64,000 nucleotides of DNA, taken from NCBI GenBank assembly GCA_022824365.1, contig JAJEAA010000013.1, forward strand, positions 18,146-82,145, given 5' to 3'. Shown piece after piece: positions 44,253 through 54,797 of this stretch; position 1 is the first letter of the stretch; each line of letters opens with the position of its first letter. The notes beneath the pieces were generated by a model, which saw only the letters and a list, made by a program, of their open reading frames with translations, was not told where the DNA came from and made no database searches. Origin of the DNA: Anaerolineae bacterium. GTDB lineage: Bacteria; Chloroflexota; Anaerolineae; Aggregatilineales; Phototrophicaceae. Both the position numbers and the translations under genes were made by a program.

Positions 44253-46865
44253 CTATTCAAGTGTGAGGGTGATGAATTCGAGTTCGCGGTCGAAGCGGGT
44301 TTGGCTGCTTAGGGCGAGGCCGGGCAGGCTGATGCCGGCGTCGTAGTTGTAGACGATAAGCCTGGCGCTGTAGGTCCCCGGCGTCAGATTGGACAGATCG
44401 ATCTCGTATTTTCCCAGCGCGTCGCGGTGGAAGACGAAGTCTTGGTTGTATGCCTTGTTGCCGTTGTCGTCGAAGAATTGGACAGAGAAGGCGTGGGCGG
44501 AGGGCGGCAGTTGTTCCCACAAGAGATAGAGATTGAGCGTCTCCTCGTTTAGGGATGCAAGCAGGTTGCCGAGTTGGATGCCGTTGTCGAAATGGACTGA
44601 TAGCGGGGCTTGGCTTAGCATTAGCTCGCAGGGGAAGCCGGGGCGCAGGAAGTATTCTAGGACGGCGGTTTCGGTCTCGGCGATGCGGCCGCAGGGGTTG
44701 AGGCGGGTGGACAGCCAGGCGCGGTAGGGATCGACTTCGGCAGTGTCCAAGGCGCGGAGGTCGTAGGCAAGCAGAAGGGCGCCCTTGGCTGTCAGATGCG
44801 TGTAGCCATGATGGAGGCGCAGGTCAAAGTCTGAAAGCGATGCGCTGACTAATTCTTCGAGGTTGAGCCGGAGGGAACCGTCGTCAGAATCGAGGACGGC
44901 GATATGACCGTCGGCAGTTTCCGCTGACCGCGTATCTACAGAATACAGAGTGAGCATCCCGGTTATTCCGTCGGGAAGGACGGCGCCGGAGCGCTCGATT
45001 AGTTCTCTATGATGCGCGAGGGTCTCGCTCAAAGAGGCGGTGGCGTCGCAGGTATGGCGCAGATCTTTCAACCGGTAGATTTGGACGTGCTCGTCGGCAT
45101 AGGCGGCGGGAATATCGACGAAGCTTTCGGCTAGTCGCGCGTCGGCGGACGAGCTGCGATGCAAGATGATATGGGTGAAACCGTCGGCCAGCAGTTGGGC
45201 GTGGGCGGCGGCGAAACCGTCCATTAGGTTTGGCAGGCAATTGATGGGCTGGCCGGCGCGCCAGGCCTTGAGCAGCAAGTTGGCTTCAATGTAATCGTAG
45301 GCGGCTGCCGGCGTGCGAGACGCCAAGCCTTCGACCTGGGGATAGCCGTGCAAGGTCTGATGGTAGAGGTAGCGTTTGGAGCGGTTGCGCCCCATAGGCA
45401 GATTGATCAGGTGAATGGCGTCCTGGTCAGGTTCGAGAGCCAGCCAGTCGATCCACCGGTAGCTCGCCTGGTAACGCGGGAAGAGGGAAATCGGAGGCTG
45501 GTAATATTCGAAGGCGGCCAGGGCAATGACTATCAGTATCGCGATGGCGCGGAGGCGACGCGGGACCCAGTCCAGAACGGTTTGCAGGGCATAGCAGGAG
45601 AGCATTGCCAGGGGCAGGATGATGCCGATTTGAAAGAATGACGTATCCCAAAAAGCTTTTGTGAGCCAGGGGACGAGATTATCGAGATAGTATTTGGGCA
45701 ATAGGGTGTCCTGATAGATGACCCCGTCAATGGTCAGAACGTGGCCTAGGCGCAAGACGGCGAAGATGGCGGCCAGAAGCAGCCAAGGCAACATGAGGCG
45801 GCGATTTGGGCGGCGGAAGAGGCCGACGAGAATAAGCAGAAGCGGCGCGAGGCCGAGGTATCCGTTTGGGGGCAGGACGGGCGGCGCTCTATCCAGCAGG
45901 GAATGAAATATGGTTGGCGTCAGCGGGTGTCGCGGATTGACAAGAAACACCATCAAATCGGTGGTCCGGAGTCTGTCGCCGCCTTTTTGCAGCGCCTCAT
46001 TGAGCAGGTTCGCGTCCGCGACCATGGGATAGACGCGGAGTAATCCGATCGAGGCGGCCACTATTAGGACCAGCGCCACTTGGATCCAAAAGCGCTTGTC
46101 CCGCCAGCGCGTCAAAGCCAGGCACAAGGTGTAGACGCCCATGGTGATGAAGAGGCAGACGAGGATATACATGGCGATGAATGCCGTGAAGCCCGCGAAA
46201 GCGCCCGCAGCGATCAGCCAGCGCCAGCGCCCTGCCGTGATGCCGCGATGCAAGGCATATATCGCCAGCGGTATCGTATAGACGGTGGTGAGATTGAGGT
46301 GGTGAATGTGGGGGAAGAAATAAGGGTTGAAGCAGAAAATGACGGCGCCGGCCAAGGCAATCCACTTGTCTTCAAAGAAGCGCAGAAGCAAGATGTAGCT
46401 GGCCAGGGCATTAAGGAAAACGGTGATCATGTACGTAAGCAGGTAAGCGTTTACAGCCGGCAGAAACGACTGCAAGCTGGCAAACACGAGCATCTGGGGG
46501 ATGCCGAAATTGGCGAAGGCGAGCGACAGGCCGTTAGGGTAAAACAACAAGTCGGTGTAAAAGTAATCCGCTTGGCCGGTCAGCAGGCGTTCGCCGTACC
46601 AGGCCTGCCAGAATTGTATCAGCACGTCCCCGCCGCCGGGAGGGCGGTTGATCTCGCCCAAGCCAAGGACGCTTGGCGCCAGGGGCCAGGTCATCACGAT
46701 GATGAGCAGCGGGACGATTAAGAGAAAATGGAGATGGTCGCGGAATGGGATATGAATATGTTTCCCCCACCCCCCGGCCCCCTCCCCCAAAATGAGTGAG
46801 GGGGTGATTTTCTGAGGGAGATGGCTTTTTTGAACGATAAACTTGGGATTGTTGGGATTGTCCAT
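44253..46865 (-). CDS. GT-C-like multispanning membrane protein, array copy A
   Basis: The 870-aa last gene of a five-copy array. After an N-terminal stretch partly coded by the GC-rich repeat (PSLILGEGAGGWGK at about 22-36), there are about twelve membrane helices up to residue 450. The first outer loop carries GDVLIQFWQAWY and ADYFYTDLLFYPNGLSLAF, the acidic loop pattern of GT-C glycosyltransferases and YfhO-like proteins. A soluble part has INLPMGRNRSK, YHQTLHGYPQVEGLASRTP, and a conserved C-terminal beta domain ending RFDRELEF. It probably transfers lipid-linked sugars outside the membrane, by inference. Residues 270-450 nearly match copy B. Confidence 0.75.
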   Translation of the reverse strand: MDNPNNPKFIVQKSHLPQKITPSLILGEGAGGWGKHIHIPFRDHLHFLLIVPLLIIVMTWPLAPSVLGLGEINRPPGGGDVLIQFWQAWYGERLLTGQADYFYTDLLFYPNGLSLAFANFGIPQMLVFASLQSFLPAVNAYLLTYMITVFLNALASYILLLRFFEDKWIALAGAVIFCFNPYFFPHIHHLNLTTVYTIPLAIYALHRGITAGRWRWLIAAGAFAGFTAFIAMYILVCLFITMGVYTLCLALTRWRDKRFWIQVALVLIVAASIGLLRVYPMVADANLLNEALQKGGDRLRTTDLMVFLVNPRHPLTPTIFHSLLDRAPPVLPPNGYLGLAPLLLILVGLFRRPNRRLMLPWLLLAAIFAVLRLGHVLTIDGVIYQDTLLPKYYLDNLVPWLTKAFWDTSFFQIGIILPLAMLSCYALQTVLDWVPRRLRAIAILIVIALAAFEYYQPPISLFPRYQASYRWIDWLALEPDQDAIHLINLPMGRNRSKRYLYHQTLHGYPQVEGLASRTPAAAYDYIEANLLLKAWRAGQPINCLPNLMDGFAAAHAQLLADGFTHIILHRSSSADARLAESFVDIPAAYADEHVQIYRLKDLRHTCDATASLSETLAHHRELIERSGAVLPDGITGMLTLYSVDTRSAETADGHIAVLDSDDGSLRLNLEELVSASLSDFDLRLHHGYTHLTAKGALLLAYDLRALDTAEVDPYRAWLSTRLNPCGRIAETETAVLEYFLRPGFPCELMLSQAPLSVHFDNGIQLGNLLASLNEETLNLYLLWEQLPPSAHAFSVQFFDDNGNKAYNQDFVFHRDALGKYEIDLSNLTPGTYSARLIVYNYDAGISLPGLALSSQTRFDRELEFITLTLE
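46766..46812. repeat. GC-rich element inside the coding start of copy A
   Basis: CCCCCACCCCCCGGCCCCCT followed by CCCCCAAAATGAG is the same core as in the intergenic copies, here read in frame on the minus strand as part of residues about 18-36 of copy A. Confidence 0.6.
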
Positions 46866-46919
46866 AATTTAAGTGAAGTCGGCGAAGTTTAGCACTCCCG
46901 AATGATGGACGATTACGGT

Positions 46920-49442
46920 CTATGAAGCAATGCGAAACTGGAAGAATTCGAGTTCGCGGTCGAAGCGGGTTTGGCTGCTGAGCAGGAGGCCGGGCAGGCT
47001 GGCGCCAGTGTCGTAGTTGTAGACGATGAGCCTGGCGCTGTAGGTTCCGGATTCCAGAGAAGACAGATCAATTTGATAGCGGCCGAGGGGGTCGTGATGG
47101 AAGACGAAATCCTGATTGTGGATTTTAGCGCCGGCGGCGTCGAAGAATTGGAATGAAATAGCGTGGGTCTCTGATGGCAGACGTTTCCACAAGAGCTGGA
47201 GATCGAGTTTGTCTTCGTTTAGGGATGCGAGCAGGTTGCCGAGTTGGATGCCATTGTCGTAGTGGATGGTTAGGGGCGCGTCGTCCAAGGCGAGTTGGCA
47301 GGGGAAGCCGGGGCGCAGGAAGTATTCGATGACGGCGGTTTCTGTATCAATGAGGGATCCGCAGGAATTGAAGCGGGAGGCGAGCCAGGCGCGGTAGGTT
47401 TCGACGAGGTCTTCGTTTGAGGCGCGCGGGTGGTAGACAAAGCGGATGGCGTCTTTGCTTTCGCGGGCGTCTGTCAGTTCGCGGTGTTGATTTATTGGCA
47501 GAGGCTCGGTTATGGGAGGCTGCGCCTGGTGGAAGAGCGTATGGCGTTCGTCCGCTGCGATCACGGTTGTCGCGGAGAGTGTTTCCAGTTGTTCAGCATT
47601 TTGGTCGGCCGGATGAAGACTCAGAACCGCGATTGCGTTCGCGGGCAAGGGGGCGGCGCTGGTCATGTTTTGGTTGATGTAACGGTCGTCGGAGAGCAGG
47701 AGGGCGATGTTCCCGGCCTCATGGCAGATGTTATGAAGATCATTGACGCGGTAGACGGCGACGAGTTCGTCGATATAGGCAGGGGGCAGGTTGTAGAAAT
47801 TGGCGGCGAGTTCGTCCGCAGTTATTGGTTCGGGATGCAAGATGATGTGGGTGAAGCCGTCGGCGGTCAACTGTTGCTGGGCGGCAATAAAGTCGTCTCG
47901 GTTGTATGGCAGGCAATATAGAGCTTTGTGAGTTCGCCATGCGCTGAGCAGGGGGTTGGCTTCAATGTAATCGTAGGCGGCTTCCGGCGTGCGCGAAGCC
48001 AGGCCTTCGACCTGGGGATAGCCGTGCAAGGTCTGATGGTAGAGGTAGAGTTTGGAGCGGTGGCGTCCCATGGGCAGGTTGATGAGATGAATGGCGTCTT
48101 GGTCAGGTTGGGCAGCCAGCCAGTCGATCCACTGATAGCTCGCTTGATAGCGATAGAAGGAGGGGATCGGAGGCTGATAATATTCGAAGGCGACCAGGGC
48201 GATGAAGGTCAGAATCGCGGCGGGGCGGAGGCGGCGAGGGACCAGGTCCAGAACGGTTTTCAGGGCATAGCAGGAGAGCATTGCCAGGGGCAGGATGATG
48301 CCGATTTGAAAGAATGACGTATCCCAAAATGCTTTTGTGAGCCAGGGGAGGAGATTATCCAGATGATATTTGGGCAATAGAATGTCCTGATAGATGACCC
48401 CGTCAATCGTGAGAACTTGGCCAAGGCGCAAGACGGCGAAGATGGCGGCGAGAAGCAGCCAAGGCAGCATGAGGCGGCGATTCGAGTTGCGGATGAAGCC
48501 GACGAGAATAAGCAGAAGCGGCGCGAGGCCGAGGTAGCCATTCGGCGGGACATCGGGCGGCGCTCTATCCAGCAGGGAATGAAATATGGTTGGCGTGAGC
48601 GGGTGCCGCGGGTTGACAAGAAATGTCATTAGATCGGTGGTCCGGAGTTTTTCGCTGCCTTTTTGCAGAGCCTCGCTGAAGAGGTCCGCATCCGCGATCA
48701 TGGGATAGAGGCGGAGGAATCCGATCAAGACCGCGACGAATAAGACCAGCGCCACCTGGGACCAAAATCGCTTGTTGCGCCAGCGCGTCGCCGCCAGATA
48801 GAGCGTGTACAAGCCCATCGTGATGAAGAGGCAGACGACGATATACATGGCGATGAAGGTGGTGAATCCAGCGATTGCGCCGGCGGCGACCAGCCAGGCG
48901 CGGCTGTGCTCGGTAATGCCGCGATGCATAGCGTACATCGCCAGCGGAATGGTGAAAATGGTGGTGAGATCGGGATGGCGGATATGGGGGAAGAAATAGG
49001 GGTTTAAGCAGAAGATGACAGCGCCGGCCAAGGCAATCCACTTGTCGCCAAAGAAGCGCAAAAGCAAGAGGTAGCTGGCCAGGGCATTAAAGAAAACTGT
49101 TATGAGATAGGTAAGGAGGTAAGCGCTCACTGCTGGCAGAAGCGCTTGCAATCCGCCAAAGACGAGCATGTGAGGGATGCCCAAATTATGTAAGGCGAGT
49201 GACGAGCCGCGGGGATGGAAAGACAAGTCGGTGAAATAGTAATCCGCTTTTCCGCTCAGGAGGCGTTTGCCGTACCAGGCATCCCAGAACTCTATCAAGA
49301 CGTCGGCGTCGCCGGGCGGGCGGTTGATCTCGCCCGAGCCAAGGACGCTTGGCGCCAGGGGCCAGGTCGTCACGATGATGAGCAGGGGGACGATTATGAG
49401 AAAATGAAGATGGTCGCGGGATAGGAGCAGGAATGATTTCAA
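46920..49442 (-). CDS. GT-C-like multispanning membrane protein, array copy B
   Basis: An 840-aa paralogue beginning directly at the first membrane segment (MKSFLLLSRDHLHFLIIVPL). The first outer loop has GDADVLIEFWDAWY and ADYYFTDLSFHPRG. Membrane residues about 270-450 nearly match copy A, while the soluble middle (YCLPYNRDDFIAAQQQLTAD, DELAANFYNLPPAYIDELVA) nearly matches copy D. The C-terminal beta domain (ETHAISFQFFDAAGAKIHNQ) nearly matches copy C. Such a patchwork implies exchange between copies. Function inferred only as GT-C-like sugar transferase. Confidence 0.75.
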   Translation of the reverse strand: MKSFLLLSRDHLHFLIIVPLLIIVTTWPLAPSVLGSGEINRPPGDADVLIEFWDAWYGKRLLSGKADYYFTDLSFHPRGSSLALHNLGIPHMLVFGGLQALLPAVSAYLLTYLITVFFNALASYLLLLRFFGDKWIALAGAVIFCLNPYFFPHIRHPDLTTIFTIPLAMYAMHRGITEHSRAWLVAAGAIAGFTTFIAMYIVVCLFITMGLYTLYLAATRWRNKRFWSQVALVLFVAVLIGFLRLYPMIADADLFSEALQKGSEKLRTTDLMTFLVNPRHPLTPTIFHSLLDRAPPDVPPNGYLGLAPLLLILVGFIRNSNRRLMLPWLLLAAIFAVLRLGQVLTIDGVIYQDILLPKYHLDNLLPWLTKAFWDTSFFQIGIILPLAMLSCYALKTVLDLVPRRLRPAAILTFIALVAFEYYQPPIPSFYRYQASYQWIDWLAAQPDQDAIHLINLPMGRHRSKLYLYHQTLHGYPQVEGLASRTPEAAYDYIEANPLLSAWRTHKALYCLPYNRDDFIAAQQQLTADGFTHIILHPEPITADELAANFYNLPPAYIDELVAVYRVNDLHNICHEAGNIALLLSDDRYINQNMTSAAPLPANAIAVLSLHPADQNAEQLETLSATTVIAADERHTLFHQAQPPITEPLPINQHRELTDARESKDAIRFVYHPRASNEDLVETYRAWLASRFNSCGSLIDTETAVIEYFLRPGFPCQLALDDAPLTIHYDNGIQLGNLLASLNEDKLDLQLLWKRLPSETHAISFQFFDAAGAKIHNQDFVFHHDPLGRYQIDLSSLESGTYSARLIVYNYDTGASLPGLLLSSQTRFDRELEFFQFRIAS

Positions 49443-49529
49443 GCGCTTATCCAGTTTTCAATCGGGCGGCGTCGAGTCTTTGCAGTATTGCGGCGCGTTG
49501 TAGCACTCCGAATAATGGACGATTACGGT

Positions 49530-52031
49530 CTATGAGGCAATGCGAAACTGGAAGAATTCGAGTTCGCGATCGAAGCGGGTTTGGCTGCTGGGCAAGAGGC
49601 CGGGCAGGCTGTTGCCAGTGTCGTAGTTGTAGACGATGAGCCTGGCGCCGTAGGTTCCGGATTCCAGAGAAGACAGATCAATTTGATAGCGGCCGAGGGG
49701 GTCGTGATGGAAGACGAAATCCTGGTTGTGGATTTTAGCGCCGGCGTCGTCGAAGAATTGGAATGAAATAGCGTGGGTCTCCGATGGCAGACGTTTCCAG
49801 AAGAGGTGGAGATCGAGTTTGTTTTCGTTTAGGGATGCGAGCAGGTTGCCGAGTTGGATGCCGTTGTCGTAGTGGATGGTTAGGGGCGCGTCGTCCAATG
49901 CGAGTTGGCAGGCGAAGCCGGGGCGCAGGAAGTATTCGATGACGGCGGTTTCTGAGTCGGCGACGCGGCCGCAGTTGGTGAAGCTGGAGGCGAGCCAGGC
50001 GCGATAGGGGGCGATGATGTCCGGGTTGGCGGCGCCGGGGTTATAGACGAGAAGGATGGCGTTGTTGGTCTTGAGCGCACTTGAGGGCTCTTCCGCGGCG
50101 CGCGCGAGTTCTCGGCGGATGTCGTTTTCGTCAAAAGTCATGAAGCCGCGCGAGTTATACAGGATGGCGGAGGAAGTATCCAGGGCGTCATCCGGGCTGG
50201 CGCCATAGGGTTGCAGGCTGATTATGGAAAAGCTCTCCAGGGGAAGGACTGTGGTCTCATTGACGCTACTCAAGCTCGGGAGGGCGTCTTGATGGAGGAA
50301 GGCTGTCATGTTGCAGCTTTTGTCCAGGTCTTCCACGCGGTAGATAATGACATGTTCGTCTTCATAGGCGGCGGGGATATTGACGAAGTTGGGCGCGACC
50401 ATCTGGGATCGGCCGATATCGATGTGGAACACAATATGAGTGAATCCATCCGCCAGCAGTTCACGTTGGGCGGCGACGAAGTTGTCTCTGTCGTTCGGCA
50501 GGCAGTGCAGAGTTTTGTATGCTGTCCACTGATTTAGCAGCGGGTTGCTTTTAATGTAATCATAGGCTGCTTCGGGCGTGCGGGAAGCCAGACCTTCGAC
50601 GATGGGATAGCCGTGAAAGGTCTGATGATAGAGGTAATGTTTAGCGGTATATCGTCCCATTGGCAGATTAATCAAGCGAATGTCGCCATGATCGTCTTCG
50701 GCAGCCAGCCAGTCGATCCAGGGGTAGCTCTCCTCATATTGCTGGAAGACCAATTGAGGCGGCTGATAGTATTCAAAGGCGACCAGGGCGATGAAGAATA
50801 AAATCGCGGCGGGGCGCAGGTTGCGGGGCAGAAGATCCAGCAGGGTTTTCAGGGCGTAGCAGGAGAGCATTGCCAGGGGCAGGAGGATGCCGATTTGAAA
50901 GAACGCTGTATCCCAAAAGGGTTTTGTGAGCCAAGGGAGGAGATTATCGAAATAGAATTTCGGCATCGGAATGTTGGAATAGACGATGCCATCAATCGTG
51001 AGGAAGTGGCCGAGGCGCAAGGAGGCGAAGAAAGCGGCGAGCAGCAGCCAGGGAGCCATCTCGCGGCGATGGCGACTGCGGATGAAGCCAGCAAAAACAA
51101 GCAGGAGCGGCGCGAGCTCGAGGTATCCGTCCGGCGGGACATCTGGCGGCGCTCGGTTCAACAGGGAATTGAATATCGTCGGCGTTAACGGGTGCTGATT
51201 GTTGACAATAAATGTGAGGAGATCGGAGGTTCGGGGACCGCCGGTGTTTTTTCCCAGCACCATGCTGAACACGCTGGCGTCCGCGATTATGGGATAAAGG
51301 CGGATGAAGCTGATAATGAAGGCGACCAGCAGCGTCAGAACCAGGCCAGCCCAAAAGCGCCGGTTTCGCCAGCGGGTCGTCGCCAGATAGAGTGTGTATA
51401 CAGCCATCGTGATGAGGAGACAGGCGAAGGTATACATCATGATGAAAATGGTGAAGCCGACCAAGGCGCCGGCGGCGACCAGCCAGGTCCAGCGATGTTC
51501 GACAATGCCGCGATGGAAGGCGTATATGGCGAGCGGTATCGTAGCGACTACGGTGTGATCCTCATGGATCATGTGTGAGAAAAAGTAGGGACTAAAGCCA
51601 AAAATGACAGCGCCTGCGATGGCGATCCACTTATTATGAAACAGTCGCAGGAGCAAGATGTAGGCAGCCAGGGCGTTGAAGAAAATCGTTATCAGATATG
51701 TGAGGTAGTAGGCGTTGGCGGCTGGCAGAAGCGCTTGCAAGGCGCCGAAGACGAGCAGGTGAGGGACGCCCAATTGGTGACCGGCCAGGGACATGCCATG
51801 GGGATGGAATAACAAGTCGGTGTAAAAGTAATCCGCTTTGCCAGCGAGCAGGAGTTCGCCGTACCAGATGTCCCAGAATCTGATAAGCACATCTCCGATA
51901 GCTGGCGTCAGATGAGTTTCGCTTAGATCGAGGACGTTCTGCGCCAGGGGCCAGGTCATCAGGATGATGAGCAGGGGGATGATTATGAGAAAATTGAGAT
52001 GGTCGCGGAATCGGAGCAGGAGTGATTTCAA
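49530..52031 (-). CDS. GT-C-like multispanning membrane protein, array copy C
   Basis: An 833-aa paralogue with GDVLIRFWDIWY and ADYFYTDLLFHPHGMSLAGH in the first loop and the same helix pattern. The soluble middle (INLPMGRYTAKHYLYHQTFH, VVAPNFVNIPAAYEDEHVI) is its own. The stretch SSFTNCGRVADSETAVIEYF is shared with copy D, and the last 100 residues with copy B. The 87-bp gap to copy B contains a spacer also found beside copy D. It is likely part of the same transcription unit. Confidence 0.75.
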   Translation of the reverse strand: MKSLLLRFRDHLNFLIIIPLLIILMTWPLAQNVLDLSETHLTPAIGDVLIRFWDIWYGELLLAGKADYFYTDLLFHPHGMSLAGHQLGVPHLLVFGALQALLPAANAYYLTYLITIFFNALAAYILLLRLFHNKWIAIAGAVIFGFSPYFFSHMIHEDHTVVATIPLAIYAFHRGIVEHRWTWLVAAGALVGFTIFIMMYTFACLLITMAVYTLYLATTRWRNRRFWAGLVLTLLVAFIISFIRLYPIIADASVFSMVLGKNTGGPRTSDLLTFIVNNQHPLTPTIFNSLLNRAPPDVPPDGYLELAPLLLVFAGFIRSRHRREMAPWLLLAAFFASLRLGHFLTIDGIVYSNIPMPKFYFDNLLPWLTKPFWDTAFFQIGILLPLAMLSCYALKTLLDLLPRNLRPAAILFFIALVAFEYYQPPQLVFQQYEESYPWIDWLAAEDDHGDIRLINLPMGRYTAKHYLYHQTFHGYPIVEGLASRTPEAAYDYIKSNPLLNQWTAYKTLHCLPNDRDNFVAAQRELLADGFTHIVFHIDIGRSQMVAPNFVNIPAAYEDEHVIIYRVEDLDKSCNMTAFLHQDALPSLSSVNETTVLPLESFSIISLQPYGASPDDALDTSSAILYNSRGFMTFDENDIRRELARAAEEPSSALKTNNAILLVYNPGAANPDIIAPYRAWLASSFTNCGRVADSETAVIEYFLRPGFACQLALDDAPLTIHYDNGIQLGNLLASLNENKLDLHLFWKRLPSETHAISFQFFDDAGAKIHNQDFVFHHDPLGRYQIDLSSLESGTYGARLIVYNYDTGNSLPGLLPSSQTRFDRELEFFQFRIAS

Positions 52032-52187
52032 GAGGGTTTCCGTCTCTCAATATAGCCAAGGAAGATGCAAATCGCGCCGCCATATCGCATTTTCTTTAGC
52101 GCCGAGGGGCGGGCGCAAGACATTCTACACAGTATATTCCCCGGCACAAATCACATTTGAATCTCTTGAATGATGTATGAATTCAGT

Positions 52188-54710
52188 CTATTGGGCAATA
52201 TGGAACCGCATGAATTCGAGTTCGCGGTTGAAGCGGGTTTGGCTGCTGAGCAGGAGGCCGGGCAGGCTGGCGCCGGCGTCGTAGTTGTAGACGATTAGCT
52301 TGGCGCTGTAAGTCCCCGGCGGCAAGTTGGACAGATCGACCTCGTAGCGGCCTAATGCGTCGTGGTGGAAGACGAAGTCCTGATTGTGGATTTTGGCGCC
52401 GGCGGCGTCGAAGAATTGGAATGAAGTAGCGTGGGTCTCCGATGGCAGGCGTTTCCAGGAGAGGTGGAGATTGAGTTTGTCTTCGTTTAGGGATGCGAGC
52501 AGGTTGCCGAGTTGGACGCCGTTGTCGTATTCGACGGCGAGGGGCGCGTCGTCCAATGCGAGCTGGCAGGGGAAGCCGGGGCGCAGGAAGTATTCGATGA
52601 CGGCGGTTTCTGAGTCGGCGACGCGGCCGCAGTTGGTGAAGCTGGAGGCGAGCCAGGCGCGGTAGGTTTCGACGAGGTCTTCGTTTGAGGCGCGCGGGTG
52701 GTAGACAAAGAGGATGGCGTCTTTGCTTTCGCGGGCGCGCGTCAGTTCGCGGTGTTGATTTATTGGCACGAGCTCGTTTGCGGGAGGCCGCGCCTTGTGG
52801 AAGAGCAAATGGGCTTGGTCTGCTGCGATCACGGTTGTGGCGGAGAGTGTTTCCAGTTGTTCAGCATTTTGGTCGGCCGGATGAAGACTCAGAACCGCGA
52901 TTGCGTTCGCGGGCAAGGGGGCGGCGGCGGTCATGTTTTGGTTGATGTAGCGGTCGCCGGAGACCAGGAGGGCGATGTTCTCCGCCTCATGGCAGATGTT
53001 ATGAAGCTCATTGACGCGGTAGATGGCGACGAGTTCGTCGATATAGGCAGGGGGCAGGTTGTAGAAATTGGCGGCGAGTTCGTCCGTAGTTATTGGTTCG
53101 GGATGCAAGATGATGTGGGTGAAGCCGTCCGCGATCAACTGTTGCTGGGCGGCAATAACGTTGTCTCGGTTGTAAGGCAGGCAATATAGAGTTTTGTCAG
53201 CTCGCCATGCGCTGAGCAGGGGGTTGGCTTCAATGTAATCGTAAGCGACTTCGGGCGTGCGAGCCGCGAGTCCTTCGACCTGGGGATAGCCGTGCAAGGT
53301 CTGATGGTAGAGGTAGAGTTTGGAGTGGTGGCGTCCCATGGGCAGGTTGATGAGATGAATGGCGTCTTGGTCAGGTTCCGCAGCCAGCCAGTCGATCCAG
53401 GGATAGCTTTCTCGATAGTCCGGATTGCCGGTGGGGGGCGGCTGATGGTACTCAACAGCGATGAGAATCGCGAGGGGGACGATGATTAAGGGACGGCGCC
53501 TGGGCGGGACCGAGGCCAGCGCTGTCTGAAGGCCGTAACAGGAGAGAGCCGCGAGGGGCAGGAGGATGCCGATCTGGAAGAATGCTCTATCCCAAAAGGC
53601 CTTGGTCAGCCAGGGGACGATGGTATCCAGGTAGTGCTTTGGCAGAAACAGGCCGGAGAAGACATGACCGCCGATTTGCAGCTCGGCGCCAAGGCGAAGA
53701 ATCATGAAGATCAGCGCCATTGCCAGCCAGGGCGCCATCAGCCGGCGACTTGAAGGGCGCCTGAGGCCGATGAGGGTCAGCGCGAGGGGCAGGATGCCGA
53801 GATAGCCGTCGGGCGGCACAGGCAGCGGCGGGCTGGCGGACAGCGTTTTTAAGCCGGCTTGAACCAGCGGGTGTCGCGGATTTACAAAAAACACCAGGAG
53901 GTCGGTGCTGCCGGAGCTCCCGAGGTTCTTTGCCAGAGCCACGTTGAGCAGATTCAGGTCAGCGATCATTGGATAGACGCGTATGATGCCGATGGTTGCC
54001 GCGACCAGAAGCGTCAGCGCGACGCGCCTCCAGAAGCGTTTGTCTCGCCAGCGGGTCAAAGCCAGATAGATTGTGTAGACGCCCATCGTGATGAAGAGAC
54101 AGGCGAAGATATACATCATGATGAAGGCGGTGAATCCAGCGATTGCGCCGGCGGCGAACAGCCAGGCGCGGCTGTGCTCGGTAATGCCGCGATGGAGGGC
54201 GTAGAGCGCGAGCGGTATCGTAGCGATTATGGTGTGATCGGGATGAGAAATGTGCGGGAGGAAGTAGGGGCTCAAGGCAAATATGAGGGCGCCAGCCAGG
54301 GCGATCCACTTGTCGCGCAAGAAGTACAACAGAAAGAAGTAGCCAGCGCAGGCGTTAAAGAAAACACTTATGAGATAGGTGAGGAAGAAAGCGTTTGTGG
54401 TCGGCAGCAATGCCTGCAATGCGCCAAAGACAAGCAAGTGAGGAATGCCCAAATGATGGTAGGCGAGTGACAAGCCGCGGGGATGGAATGAGAAATTGGT
54501 GAAATAATAATCCGCGTCGCCCTTGAGCAGCAGCCGGCTGTACCAACTGTCCCACAATTCGATAAACACGTCTCCTTGGCCGGGCGGCAGATGAACCGTG
54601 TTCAGGTCGAGGATGTTCTGGGCGAGGGTCCAGGTCGTCACGATGATGAGCAGCGGGACGATGATCAGGAAATGGAGATGGTCGCGGAATAGGAGCGGGA
54701 AGGATTTCAT
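52188..54710 (-). CDS. GT-C-like multispanning membrane protein, array copy D
   Basis: An 840-aa paralogue with GDVFIELWDSWY and ADYYFTNFSFHPRG in the first loop. Membrane residues about 270-450 (PPLPVPPDGYLGILPLALTL) are its own. A short patch around residue 175 (HRGITEHSRAWLFAAGAIAG) and the soluble middle are nearly identical to copy B. The C-terminal domain ends FNRELEFMRFHIAQ. The upstream sequence shares GGGCGGCGTCGAGTCTTTGC with that of copy B. Confidence 0.75.
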   Translation of the reverse strand: MKSFPLLFRDHLHFLIIVPLLIIVTTWTLAQNILDLNTVHLPPGQGDVFIELWDSWYSRLLLKGDADYYFTNFSFHPRGLSLAYHHLGIPHLLVFGALQALLPTTNAFFLTYLISVFFNACAGYFFLLYFLRDKWIALAGALIFALSPYFLPHISHPDHTIIATIPLALYALHRGITEHSRAWLFAAGAIAGFTAFIMMYIFACLFITMGVYTIYLALTRWRDKRFWRRVALTLLVAATIGIIRVYPMIADLNLLNVALAKNLGSSGSTDLLVFFVNPRHPLVQAGLKTLSASPPLPVPPDGYLGILPLALTLIGLRRPSSRRLMAPWLAMALIFMILRLGAELQIGGHVFSGLFLPKHYLDTIVPWLTKAFWDRAFFQIGILLPLAALSCYGLQTALASVPPRRRPLIIVPLAILIAVEYHQPPPTGNPDYRESYPWIDWLAAEPDQDAIHLINLPMGRHHSKLYLYHQTLHGYPQVEGLAARTPEVAYDYIEANPLLSAWRADKTLYCLPYNRDNVIAAQQQLIADGFTHIILHPEPITTDELAANFYNLPPAYIDELVAIYRVNELHNICHEAENIALLVSGDRYINQNMTAAAPLPANAIAVLSLHPADQNAEQLETLSATTVIAADQAHLLFHKARPPANELVPINQHRELTRARESKDAILFVYHPRASNEDLVETYRAWLASSFTNCGRVADSETAVIEYFLRPGFPCQLALDDAPLAVEYDNGVQLGNLLASLNEDKLNLHLSWKRLPSETHATSFQFFDAAGAKIHNQDFVFHHDALGRYEVDLSNLPPGTYSAKLIVYNYDAGASLPGLLLSSQTRFNRELEFMRFHIAQ

Positions 54711-54797
54711 GTGTGTATCCAGTTCGCAATCGGGCGGCGTCGAGTCTTTGCAGTATTGCGGCGCGGCGCGGCAATATGAATGATGGACGATTACGGT